Origin: Clarkia xantiana subsp. parviflora
Taxonomy: Eukaryota; Streptophyta; Magnoliopsida; Myrtales; Onagraceae
Reading direction: 5' to 3'
NCBI GenBank assembly: GCA_036873135.1
Contig: JAPTYO010000015.1
Span: forward strand, 555,339-619,338
Length of the DNA stretch: 64,000 bases
Shown here one piece after another: positions 47,201-57,229 of the stretch. The notes under the pieces are model-generated. The model did not search any database, was not told the origin of the DNA, and was given only the letters and a program-made list of their open reading frames with translations. The position numbers and the translations under genes are program-made. Position 1 is the first letter of the stretch. Every line of letters starts with the position of its first letter.

Positions 47201-49849
47201 GAAACCATGGAAGCCTACGTGGATGATATGCTGGTGAAGTCCCGACAAGCTGAGGATCACGTGCACAACCTCACCATGGCGTTTGAGAGGATGAGGCTCC
47301 ATCAAGTCCGCTTGAACCCGACGAAATGCGCCTTCGGAGTCCACTCAGGGAAGTTTTTGGGCTTCATGGTGAGCCAAAGAGGAATTGAAGTGAACCCTGA
47401 GAAGCTGAGGGCAATCGAGGAGATGCAGTCTCCGATAAACCATCGGGAGGTGCAAGTACTGAATGGCCGACTAGCCGCAATGAACCGCTTCTTGTCCAAA
47501 GCCAGCGACCGATCAATGCCGTTTTTCGAAGTCTTGAGGGCCAACAAAAAATTCGAATGGACCGCTAAATGTGAAGAGGCGTTCCAAGCACTCAAGCAGC
47601 ACCTTCGCACACTCCCGCCGCTGGCAAAACCGGTTCCAGGCGAGCCGCTCTTCCTCTATTTGGCTGTTTCTGAATTTGCCATTAGCTCTGTGTTAGTAAA
47701 GGTTGTCGAGGGTAATCAAGTCCCCGTCTATTATGTAAGCAAGGCATTTGCCAAATCTGAATTGAACTATCCCGCCGTTGAGAAGTACCTCTTTGCGTTG
47801 ATAATTACTGCTCGGAAGCTAAGGCCATATTTCCACGCACACGAGATCACTGTGCTAACGAACCAACCTTTGAAGCATTTTTTGAACCGACCGGATGCGT
47901 CGGGGAGATTGGTGAAATGGGCAGTAGAGCTCAGTGAGTTTCGAATACACTTTGCTCCAAGAACGGCCATCAAGGGCCAGGCATTGGCGGACTTTAGAGC
48001 AGAATCTACAGCCCCCGATCTAGAAGAAACGGGCCCTGTAGAGGGGGCAACCATGGAGGTCCCGACAGAAGAACAACCAGAGAGGGCAGAGCAATCAGAA
48101 CAGCCAAACAAAGAAAATACCTGGGAGATGTACACGGACGGCTCCGCGAGTTCAGACGGGTCAGGAGCGGGCTTTTTGTTGATACCACCAGGTGAAGGTG
48201 AACCTCTCCGATACGCCTTGGCTTTAACATTCAAGGCCACAAACAATGAAGCAGAGTATGAAGCTCTTATCACGGGCCTAAAAATTGCTAAAGGCACTGG
48301 AATCGATCACTTGAGAGTGAAGTGCGACGCAGCGTTAATCGTGAACCAAGTTCAAGGGCGATACGAAGCAAGGAGCCCGATAATGAAGAAGTTTCTGCGA
48401 GAGGTACAAACCCTGAGAGAGAGCTTCAAAAGCTTCGATATCGAGGCTATTCCGAGGGAGGAGAACGTAGAGGCAGACGCCTTGAGCAAATTTGCCCTGG
48501 GGGCACCCTTAGAAGAAAATCGGAAGGTGCATTTCCTGGAGAAGGTGATCTTGTCAAACATCGACCCCACACAGGTGTGCACCGTTGAAGCAAAATCGGA
48601 GGAGGAGCCCACTTGGATGACCCCGATAGTTGCGTATCTGACTACGGGGGCAGTCCCCGAGGATAAGGTAGCAGCAGACAGGATATGTCGGATCGCGTCT
48701 AATTATGTGATGCTGGACAATCAGCTGTACAAGAAGGGCTGGTTCTCGACTCCGTATCTGAAATGTGTAGCAGAACCCGACACCTACCGAATCCTGAAGG
48801 AGATGCACGAGGGAATCGCGGCTTGTCACGAAGGGGCCCGATCCATTTTGAGGAAGGTGTTGAACTTAGGCTACTATTGGCCCACGATGAACAAAGAAGC
48901 AACGGCGTTGGTCCGATCATGCGACGCGTGCCAGAGGTACGCCCCGAGCATCGTGGCTCCGGCTGCTAACCTGACGTCCATCAAGAGCGCTTGGCCCTTT
49001 GCGCAGTGGGGCATCGACTTGGTGGGACCTCTTCCACAAGCACAAGGACAATGTAAGTATTTACTTGTAGCTATCGATTATTTTTCGAAATGGATAGAGG
49101 CGAAGGCATTGGACAGAACAACGGGGAACCAGATCGTCAAGTTCCTCCAAACCCACATCGTGTCCAGATACGGGATTCCTAAGGTGGTGATCAACGACAA
49201 TGGCCCACCGTTTAACGGCTCTCAGGTGAAGGAGTATCTGGAAGAACTAAACGTTGAGCATCGGACCGCCTCCGTACGCCATGCTCAGACTAATGGCCAG
49301 GTAGAGTCAGCCAACAAAATCGTGATGGATGGCCTGAAGAAGAGGGTCTATGCCTTGAAGGGCAAGTGGCTGAATGAACTGGAAAATGTACTTTGGGCTG
49401 TTAGAACGACACCCAAACGATCAACATGGGAGACTCCGTTTGGCCTCGTATATGGCACGGAAGCTGTCGCCCCTGTGGAGGTAGCTGTGGCGTCCCATCG
49501 GATGAGATATTACGAGCCCCTAACGAACGATGAAGTGAGACGTCTGGACTTGGACCTACTCGAAGAGAAAAGGCGGGAAGCCGATGAAGTCCAAGCTCGA
49601 ATGCGCTTAGCGACGGCCAGATACTACAATCGGCGAGTGAAGTCCCGACAATTCTTTGTCGGGGAGCTGGTTTGGCGTCGCAACGAGTTCACCCTTTTGG
49701 ATCGAATCAACAAGATGTCACCAAAATGGGAAGGACCTTATAAGGTCGTGGGGATGCCAGCTCCGAACGCATACAAGTTGGAAGACCTCGATGGCAGAAC
49801 GTTAAAGCATTCTTTCAGTGGCGAACACTTGAAGAAACACCATGCTTGA
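44282..49849 (+). pseudogene. Element F Gag-Pol polyprotein, one amber stop
   Basis: Nearly intact: one frame from ATG 44282 to TGA 49849, interrupted only by TAG at 45440-45442, where element D has CAG. Gag is at about 44900-45380, the knuckle at about 45676 (CRFHRANGH), and the RS tract at 45800-45845. The protease is IDGGSS at about 46147, RT YVDD at about 47217, gypsy RNase H at about 47730 and archaeal-type RNase H at about 48130 (MYTDGSAS). Integrase has HHCC at about 48805-48935 and D-D-E at about 49015, 49197 and 49303. Twelve residues are missing at the start of RT near 46905, where C1 and D have VANPVLV. It is the best-preserved complete Gag-Pol here. Confidence 0.93.
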
Positions 49850-50700
49850 AGAAAGTCGCCTTAAGTGGTGCCCGAGAAAGTCGCCTTAAGTGGTGCCCGA
49901 TGAAGTCGCCTTAAGTGGTGCCCGATAAAGTCGCCTTAGGTGGTGCCCGATGTAAAATCGCCTTAAGTGGTGTATGCTATTTATCGTTTAATTCGATGTA
50001 AGCCAATCTTATGCCATCAATAAATAAAGAGGTTGCTTCCAAATAAGAGTTGTCCTTAGATTTATGCTAAGTGTAAAAGTCGCCTTCAGTGGTGCACGAT
50101 GAAAGTCGCCTTCAGTGGTGCACGATGAAAGTCGCCTTCAGTGGTGCACGATGAAAGTCGCCTTCAGTGGTGCACGATGAAAGTCGCCTTCAGTGGTGCA
50201 CAATGAAAGTCGCCTTCAGTGGTGCACGATGAAAGTCGCCTTCAGTGGTGCACGATGAAAGCCGCCTTAAGTGGTGCACAATACTTAGATTTATTCTAAG
50301 TATCCAAAAGTCGCCTTCAGTGGTGCACGATGAAAGCCGCCTTAAGTGGTGCACAATACTTAGATTTATTCTAAGTATCCAAAAGTCGCCTTCAGTGGTG
50401 CACGATGAAAGTCGCCTTCAGTGGTGCACGATGAAAGTCGCCTTCAGTGGTGCACGATGAAAGTCGCCTTCAGTGGTGCACGATGAAAGTCACCTTCAGT
50501 GGTGCACGATGAAAGTCGCCTTCAATGGTGCACGATGAAAGTCGCCTTCAGTGGTGCACGATTCTTAGAATTACTCTAAGTAATATAAAGTCGTCTTAAG
50601 TGATGCCCGAGAAAAGACGCCTTAAGTGGTGTGCAATACTTAGATTTATTCTAAGTATCCGAAAGTCGTCTTAAGTGATGCACTCGATATTAAGTCACCT
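49850..50700 (+). repeat. 26-bp tandem arrays after pol in element F
   Basis: More than twenty units of GTCGCCTTCAGTGGTGCACG type or its CTTAAG variant. They are interrupted by longer higher-order units containing TTAGATTTATTCTAAGTATC, itself palindromic around AGATTTATTCT. Confidence 0.88.
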
Positions 50701-50988
50701 TAAGTGGCGCAAGTTATTAAAAGCGTCGGGAAGGACGAACGAGAATTTCTTAAGTATCGAGGTTTCGACAGCTAAGAACTAAGTCGTCTTAAGTGATGCA
50801 CTCGATGTTAAGTCGCCTTAAGTGGTGCAAGTTATTAAATCGTCGGGAAGGACGTATGAGAAAGTATAATAAAGCCACTAGGAGAGGTGCAATAAAAGAA
50901 TCAGAACTGAGAAAGTCCGATATTAATAGAGCTCGAAGGCCCGATGATTACAAAAGGAGGAGAATACAAAGATTCTAGCAATGAGCAG

Positions 50989-51397
50989 TTAGGCTTGATC
51001 CTTGGTAGCGGCATCAACGGGAGCAAGGTCCGCAAAGTCTAGGGCAGAAGGCTCCACAGGGTCAGCCGTTGGAGGATTGGCTATCGGGGTCATGGGGTCG
51101 AGGAGTTTCCGATGAAGAAGTAGTTCCTCTTCACTCTGAACTTGTGGTATGCATTTCCGGCCTTGAGCATCGGCTTTTTTGGCGGAAATGATACATCCTT
51201 CCCGGAGAGCTGCATCATAAGCAGTGCTGAAAATTTCGTTCATAGCATAGTCGAAGTTGAAGAGCTTCCTTCCCTCGAAACCAGATCCACTGTCTGAAAT
51301 CAGTCATTGAAAAGGGATGTTAGGTCTTCCCAGAGAATTACAATCAAACTAAGCGAAGATGAAGGCGAACAATAGAGAAGAAACCCTTACCTGACAT
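50989..51397 (-). pseudogene. Opposite-strand gene remnant in element F
   Basis: Keeps the start codon exon (51397-51391), the first intron and the first codons of exon 2 (from 51293). It is then joined by a large internal deletion to the last codons of the final exon (Pro-rich, ending DQA). The Transposase_28 and coiled-coil regions are lost. Both ends align with the D copy. Confidence 0.7.
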
Positions 51398-51529
51398 GAT
51401 AATTGAAGGCTGAAAGGATGAACCTGACATTGCTGGAAGAATGGCCGAAGAAACACTAAGATCTCAAGAGTTGCAGAAAGCCTTCGAAAATTCGTAGATG
51501 ATGAGAGGAAACTGAACCCTGGGTAAGGA

Positions 51530-51540
51530 TTTTATAGGCA
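51530..51540 (-). promoter_or_regulatory. TATA box of the F opposite-strand gene
   Basis: TGCCTATAAAA on the minus strand, about 135 bp upstream of the start codon. The palindrome TGACGTCA, a bZIP site, lies upstream at about 51709-51716. Confidence 0.6.
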
Positions 51541-51920
51541 AAGAGGACAGTTGAAGGGGCGCGTTAATCTGAACCGTCGACGAGGAAGCGTTCTAATCTG
51601 GATCGTTGAGATGAAACGTGCGGAATGGCAGCAGGTGCAATGATGAAATATCCTGAAAAGTACTTTTCAGAAAAAGCAGACACAGAGAATCAGGCACGGG
51701 TACTGATGACGTCACTTCACTATCTGCTGCATTTAATGAAATGGGGAACCGAGGAGACCCCTAGGATATAACAGTTATCTACAAAACCCTAAGGAAACGT
51801 GGAGGAGAAGACTGATAAATTAAGTAACTGAACCAAGGAACAGATCCCCGACTCTAGCATTGGAAAATCGGGAGTTGGAAGACACGACGAACTAAAAGTC
51901 CCTCATGTCTTGGGGGCAAA

Positions 51921-52615
51921 TGATGGGTCCGACTATAGCCGTCAGGCCCTTTAACGGCGAGGAAACGGCAAACAGGCCCACCAGGCCCAGAGTAAAGGTC
52001 AAGATGACTTTGGAGAAGGGTCCCGACGAAGGGAGTCCCGATGAAATAAGGTCCCGACAGAGTCGGTCCCGACAGTCGAGCTAGAAGCTCCCGATGAGAA
52101 GCCTTTAAGTAGGCCCCGATGATGAATCCCTGAGAATGATAGGCCCTGTCACGATGACGAGGGGCCCCGAGCGGTGACACAACAAGACAACTCTGGAGTC
52201 CCCGACGGAAGTCGGGACTCGTTACCAGAGGATAAAGCCAAGATGTGCGGGGCGTGGCCGAGATACGCGGAACGTGGTTAAGATACACGGAGCGTGGCCG
52301 AGATACGCGGGGCACGGCTAAGATACACGAGATCGCGTCCGAGATATGCGGGATACGGGCTAACCACCCCTAACGGTTCTCCAGGTACCTGAGGCATCTC
52401 TTTGCCTATAAAAGGGCAAGAGATTTCAGAAAGACTTACGTTGAGTTGAATACACTTTGATATCTGTTACTTGCCAGTCAGACGAAGTACTCATTTAAGC
52501 ATCGGAGAGGGATTCTAGGTCACCGCCCGGTCTATCCCCTCTTGCAGGATTGCGTGGAGCAAAGGAGCTAGGATTGCCGTCAAGATCCGTACCGGACTTC
52601 CACCGTGATCCAACA
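51921..52615 (+). repeat. Element F 3' LTR
   Basis: 695 bp from TGATGGGTCCGAC to GATCCAACA, preceded by the purine tract CTTGGGGGCAAA. The TATA box and leader module are in the same places as in D. Confidence 0.93.
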
Positions 52616-53150
52616 GTCGCCTTAAGTGGTGCCCGATGAAAAGTCGCCTTAAGTGGTGCCCGATGTAAAATCGCCTTAAGTGGTGTAAGTTAATTATCGT
52701 TTGATTCGATGTAAGCAGATTTTGTGCCATCAATAAATAAAGGAGGTTATTTCCGATCAGATTTTTCTTAGATTTACTCTAAGTGTTGCAAAGTCGTCTT
52801 AAGTGATGCACGAGATTAAGTCGTCTTAAGTGATGCACGAGATTAAGTCGTCTTAAGTGATGCACGAGACTAAGTCGCCTTAAGTGGTGCACGAGATTAA
52901 GTCGTCTTAAGTGATGCACGAGATTAAGTCGTCTTAAGTGATGCACGAGATTAAGTCGTCTTAAGTGATGCACAAGATTAAGTCGTCTTAAGTGATGCAC
53001 GAGATTAAGTCGTCTTAAGTGATGTCCGAGGCTAAGTCGTCTTAAGTGATGTCCGAGACTAAGTCGCCTTAAGTGGTGCACGAGATTAAGTCGCCTTAAC
53101 TGGTGCACGAGATTAAGTCGCCTTAGGTGGTGCAAGTGGTTAAATCGTCT
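52616..53150 (+). repeat. 27-bp tandem array after pol in element D
   Basis: About eighteen units of GTCGTCTTAAGTGATGCACG followed by AGATTAA, in GTCGTC and GTCGCC versions. The minus strand is open as a repetitive Leu/His/Arg peptide because the period is divisible by three. Confidence 0.88.
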
Positions 53151-53325
53151 TAAGTGATGTGTGAAAATGTCTTAAGTGTCGAAGTTTCGCCTTAAGAAAG
53201 CATAGTTAAAGTCGCTTGGAAGAAGTGCAACGGAAAATCGGAAAGATAGTATGATATTAATGAGGGCTCAAAGGCCCGAGGATTACAAAAGGAGGAAAAA
53301 TACAAGGACTTTAAAGATAAAGCGT

Positions 53326-56001
53326 TTAGGCTTGGTCCTTGTCGGCGGCATCAGCGGGAGCAGGGTCCACAAGATCTGTGGCAGAAGGCTCCATAGGTTC
53401 AGCTGTTGGAGGGTCGATTATCGGGGCGTCAGCACTTGGAGTCTCCGCGGGATTGTTCCCCTCATCACTCTTCTCCGAGAGGGCAAAGTATTTCTTCGCG
53501 AAGGGAGCGAGAGACGGAGACTTCTCGAAGTTAATGGCGTCGCCATACTCCAGATGGAGTTCCTCGACTGTGTTGAAGAGGGTGTTCTCCACCTCCGCGC
53601 TGCAGAACTTCACTGCATCAGCTTGGAAGTCCTCGGACCCCCGATAATCTTCCCGGCCCTTGGTCTCAGCCGCGACCAGCTGCGCAGGAACCTCAGCGAT
53701 TTGCTCCTCCAGAGCCTTCTTTTCAAGGATAAGTTTGTCCTCGGCAATCCGCCGCTCCTGCTTCAGGAGCCCCTCGAAGTCGCGAACCTGCTTTTGGAGG
53801 TCCCGAGTCTTTCGGTCGAGGATGGCCTGCTCCTTGGCCAGTTTTCCCCGCTAAGACTCGAAGGCCGCGAGATCCTCCTCAAGCTTGGCTATGACCGCGG
53901 GACCCCCTTTGCCCGCTCCTGCTCCAGGGCTTCCTCGAAGGCGAATATGTACCCGAAGCAGCGGTTGATGTCCCCCATCTCCTACGAAGGAAGGAAGAGA
54001 AGTGTTAGCAGATGCGCAACCTATTTTATTGACGAAGGAGCGAAAAGTAGAAGTCTTACCTCTATCCGACGGATGGACATCTCTTGGACATCCCGACGGA
54101 TGTCCTCCCGATCCAAGGAAATCGGATACCTCAGAGTGGGCAGGATTGAGCCTGCTAGCAGATGTGGAGCTAGCTCTGGGTATGCGTCCCCTTGTCGGAG
54201 CTGGACCCCTTGCAGCGTTTGGATCGGGGTCCAGGGAGCCTCCTTCTGTGCGGGGTCGAAGGCCTTGTAAAAACTCCCGTGGAGGGGCGCGCCTCCGACT
54301 CGCCCCGGGCTGGAGAAGGAGTGAAGTCATGGATGGGCGACGGTTGTCGCTATTGTGAAGAAGGCGAGGGGGGCAGCCCCTTGGAGGTTGGTTTCAGTGG
54401 GGACTGCCCCGTCCTCCGACGATGAATCAGGGAGCCGCCCTCATCAGTCTCCTCAGAGGAGTCCAGGTTCTCTACCCGACGAAATTGATCGCCGGTCGGG
54501 GTGGCTCCAGCCTCGAAAGGTGGTGCCCCTGCCGAAGGGGGCGCCCCTGCTGAAAGTGGTGCCCCCGCTGAAGCTCCAGCACCCGATGGAGTCCCCGAGT
54601 GACCTGCACCTAGAGGACGAGAGGCTTCAGAAACATAATCAGGAAGTTCGTTAGGGCCCTTACACCAAACGACGCGCCGAGAAACATATTGGTCCTTCCC
54701 GCGGTAGTTGTAGTAGCCCGCCTTCAGGACACGAGGAGTTTCTCCTCGGAGGACACGTTTGACAGCTGCGATACGGGCCTCCATGGTCGAAGGGACCAAT
54801 TCCTTGGGAACTAGCTTCCTGTACGATTTAATAGCTAGGCGAAGCTTTTTACCTTCTTCAGCAGTCTGGACATCGAAGAGTTTGTCCACCTCCACGCGGC
54901 TCCGCTTTGTCCTCTCCGCGGAGGGAGATCCCGACGGGGCAGCAGCTTTCTTGGCCGACTTCCTCTTCCGCGCGGGGCGGACAATGTCGGTCTCCCCCTG
55001 CTTAAGGATCAGATTGGTCAGCACGGATACCTTCTTAGCTGCAAACAAATGGAAACAGAGATTAGAGACGTTACCCAAGGAACCCTATTGGAGGGGCCAT
55101 CGAAGAGTTGACCCCCGGAAACTATGTCGAGGAGGCGGATCCCGGCATTCACCAGGTCCCGCTCCGTTAGAGAATTGGCATCGAGGGGAGTATAGGACTC
55201 CCCCCATCGGTAAAGCTGGATAAGGTGAAGGGTCTGGAAGTCGTCATCGGAGTAGGTGTGGTAAGCGCGAGGAGAGTCCGCTTCCACCTCCCATCGGGGC
55301 CACGGGATCGAAGAATTCTGGATGAAGAAGTAGCTCCTCTTCCACCCACTGTTATCGGACCCCGTGTCGATCAGGAGTCCCCGACCCTTGACAACCTTCT
55401 AGGTGTCATTGGTCCAGCTGCACAACGCGAGGTGCGTCTTGTTCCACTTGGGCATCCTGGGGTAGAAGGCACAGACCCCCGCCTCATTGCACTTCATCCC
55501 GTAGAAGGTACTGAAGAGCTGGAGGCTGTAGACCCATTTCTGTCGGAAGCAGAGAACCTGGAAGGCGTTCCACAGGCGGATGGCATGGGGAGAGAAGGTA
55601 GTTGGATGCGTCTTGTAGTGTTGGCACATCTCATCTAGGTTGCCACAGAAGGGGAATCGAATCCCCGCCGATATTTGCCCCGTAGAGACAAATACCTCCC
55701 CTTTTCGGGGACGGGTAACCTCAAGGTTACTTGGGAGGCGAGGCCAATGATACGGGAAGCGAGGTTCCCAGGTAGAATTGATGCAGCCCTCGCGGAGAGC
55801 GGCCTCGTAGGCAGTGCTGGAGATGTCGTTGGGTGCATAGTCGAAATTAAAAGGCTTTCTCCCCTCGGAACTAGATCCACTGTCTGAAAATCAGCCACGG
55901 CAAGGAAAGGCACATTGGGTTTTTCGGAAAATTACGAACGAATTAAGCAAAGAGGAAGGAAAAGATATACAAGCAACAGGGGAGAAATCCTTACCAGACA
56001 T
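53326..56001 (-). pseudogene. Opposite-strand four-exon gene in element D (Transposase_28-like)
   Basis: Inferred exons: 56001-55995 (ATGTCTG), 55883-55075, 55038-54060 and 53981-53326, all with GT-AG introns, and the same exon plan as C1. Exon 2 carries GIRFPFCGNL and FSPHAIRLWNAF. Exon 3 has a basic cluster, LRGETPRVLKAGYYN and a Gly/Ala/Pro repeat (GAPLSAGAPPSAGAPP). Exon 4 is coiled-coil-like and ends DQA. TAG at 55399-55401 replaces a Trp codon, and the start of exon 4 appears frame-broken near 53850. The role is unknown; the domain name is all that can be said. Confidence 0.72.
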
Positions 56002-56140
56002 GATGATTCGAAGTAGGAAGGATGAACTTGATGTTGCCGGAAAAGTTGATCGGAGAGCAGAAATCCTTGAGTTCTCAGAGTTGCAGAGAGCTTTTGAAAT
56101 TTTGGAAACGGTAAAAGGGAGACAGTGCCCAGGGTTAGGA

Positions 56141-56152
56141 TTTTATAGGAGA
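56141..56152 (-). promoter_or_regulatory. TATA box of the D opposite-strand gene
   Basis: TCTCCTATAAAA on the minus strand about 140 bp upstream of the start codon, in a context close to that of F (GTCCTCTT upstream, TCC downstream). Confidence 0.6.
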
Positions 56153-56521
56153 AGAGGACAAGTGAAAGGACATTCTGATCTGAATCGTCGAAGTCGAAGC
56201 GTTTTAATCTGAACCGTTGAGATGAAACGTGCAGAATGGCAACGGGCGTAATGATGAAACGACCTGAAAAGCACTTTTTAAGAAAAAGCAGGCGCGAAAA
56301 ATCAGGCACGGGTGCCAAAGACGTCGCTTCGTTATCTGCTGCATTTAATGGCCGGGGAACCGAGGAGTCTTCTCGGATTTGGTGGTTATCCTCAAGGTAT
56401 CGAGGAAACGTGAACGAGAAGATTCGTATCAAGTGACTGTATCAAGGGAAAAGTCCCCGACTTCGATGTTGGGAGTTGAAAGACACGACGAACTGTAAGT
56501 CCCTCATGTCTTGAGGGCAAA

Positions 56522-57229
56522 TGATGGGTTTTGCTATGGCCGTTAGGCCCTTTAACAGTGAGGAAACGGTGAACAAGCCCACTGGGCCCTAAAAGGAGGT
56601 CATGAAGACCAAGGCGAAGGGTCCCGACAGCGGGAGTCTCGATGATGAAAGGTCCCGACAGAGTCGGTCCCGATAGGCGAGCTGGACGCTCCCGATGAGT
56701 GCCTTTAAGTAGGCCCCGATGATGAATCCCTGAGATTGATTGGCCATGTCATGATGACGATGGGCCCCGAGCTGTGACACAATGAGATAACTCTGGAGTC
56801 CCCGATATTAGTCGGGACTTGCTATCAGAGGTTGAGGCCGAGATACGCGGAGCGTGGCCGAGATAAGCGAGATCATGGCCTAGATAGGCGGGATCGTGGC
56901 CAAGATACGCGGAGCGTGGCCGAGATAGGCGAGATCATGCCCGAGATAGGCGGGATCGTGGCCGAAATAAGCGGAATATGGGCTAACCACCCCAACGGTT
57001 CACCAGGTAACTGAGGTAACTCTTCGCCTATAAAAGGGCAGCAGTTACCTCATATCACATACGATTACATACAGAGACTCTTGCTTACCAGTTTACACGA
57101 GATACTCATTTAAGCATCGGAGAGAGATTCTGGGTCACCGCCCGGTCTATCCCCTCTTGCAGGATTACGTGGAGCGAAGGAGCTCGGATCGCTGTCAAGA
57201 ACGTACCGGAGTTCTACCGTGATCCAACA
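56522..57229 (+). repeat. Element D 3' LTR
   Basis: 708 bp matching 38421-39129 with scattered substitutions, preceded by the tract CTTGAGGGCAAA and followed by GGGCC. Confidence 0.93.

Larger units (their letters stand above)
43697..52615 (+). mobile_element. F: Tat-type LTR retrotransposon inserted in D, 5' LTR truncated
   Basis: Partial 5' LTR (43697-44245), primer binding site, gag-pol, 26-bp arrays, a deleted opposite-strand gene and a complete 3' LTR (51921-52615). Sequence after the 3' LTR (GTCGCCTTAAGTGG) is the post-pol region of D. F therefore originally sat downstream of D pol, and a later deletion joined D integrase to the F LTR. No target duplication is recoverable. Confidence 0.88.
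38421..57229 (+). mobile_element. D: Tat-type LTR retrotransposon, split by F
   Basis: LTRs 38421-39129 and 56522-57229 (709 and 708 bp) are near identical and flanked by GGGCC. Contents are a primer binding site, gag-pol up to integrase, element F, a 27-bp array, and an opposite-strand gene with a TATA box. The end of its integrase gene was lost, together with the start of the F 5' LTR, in one deletion at about 43697. Confidence 0.92.

Noticed and set aside
49850..50700. CRISPR-like array of short direct repeats
   Set aside because: Repeats are contiguous with no unique spacers and sit in a plant retrotransposon 3' region.
52779..53135. 118-codon minus-strand frame of repeated Leu-His-His-Leu-Arg-Arg units
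   Set aside because: A by-product of the 27-bp array in element D, open only because of the period.
54350..55078. Independent 242-codon minus-strand gene
   Set aside because: It is one exon (with read-through into introns) of the D opposite-strand gene and was annotated there.
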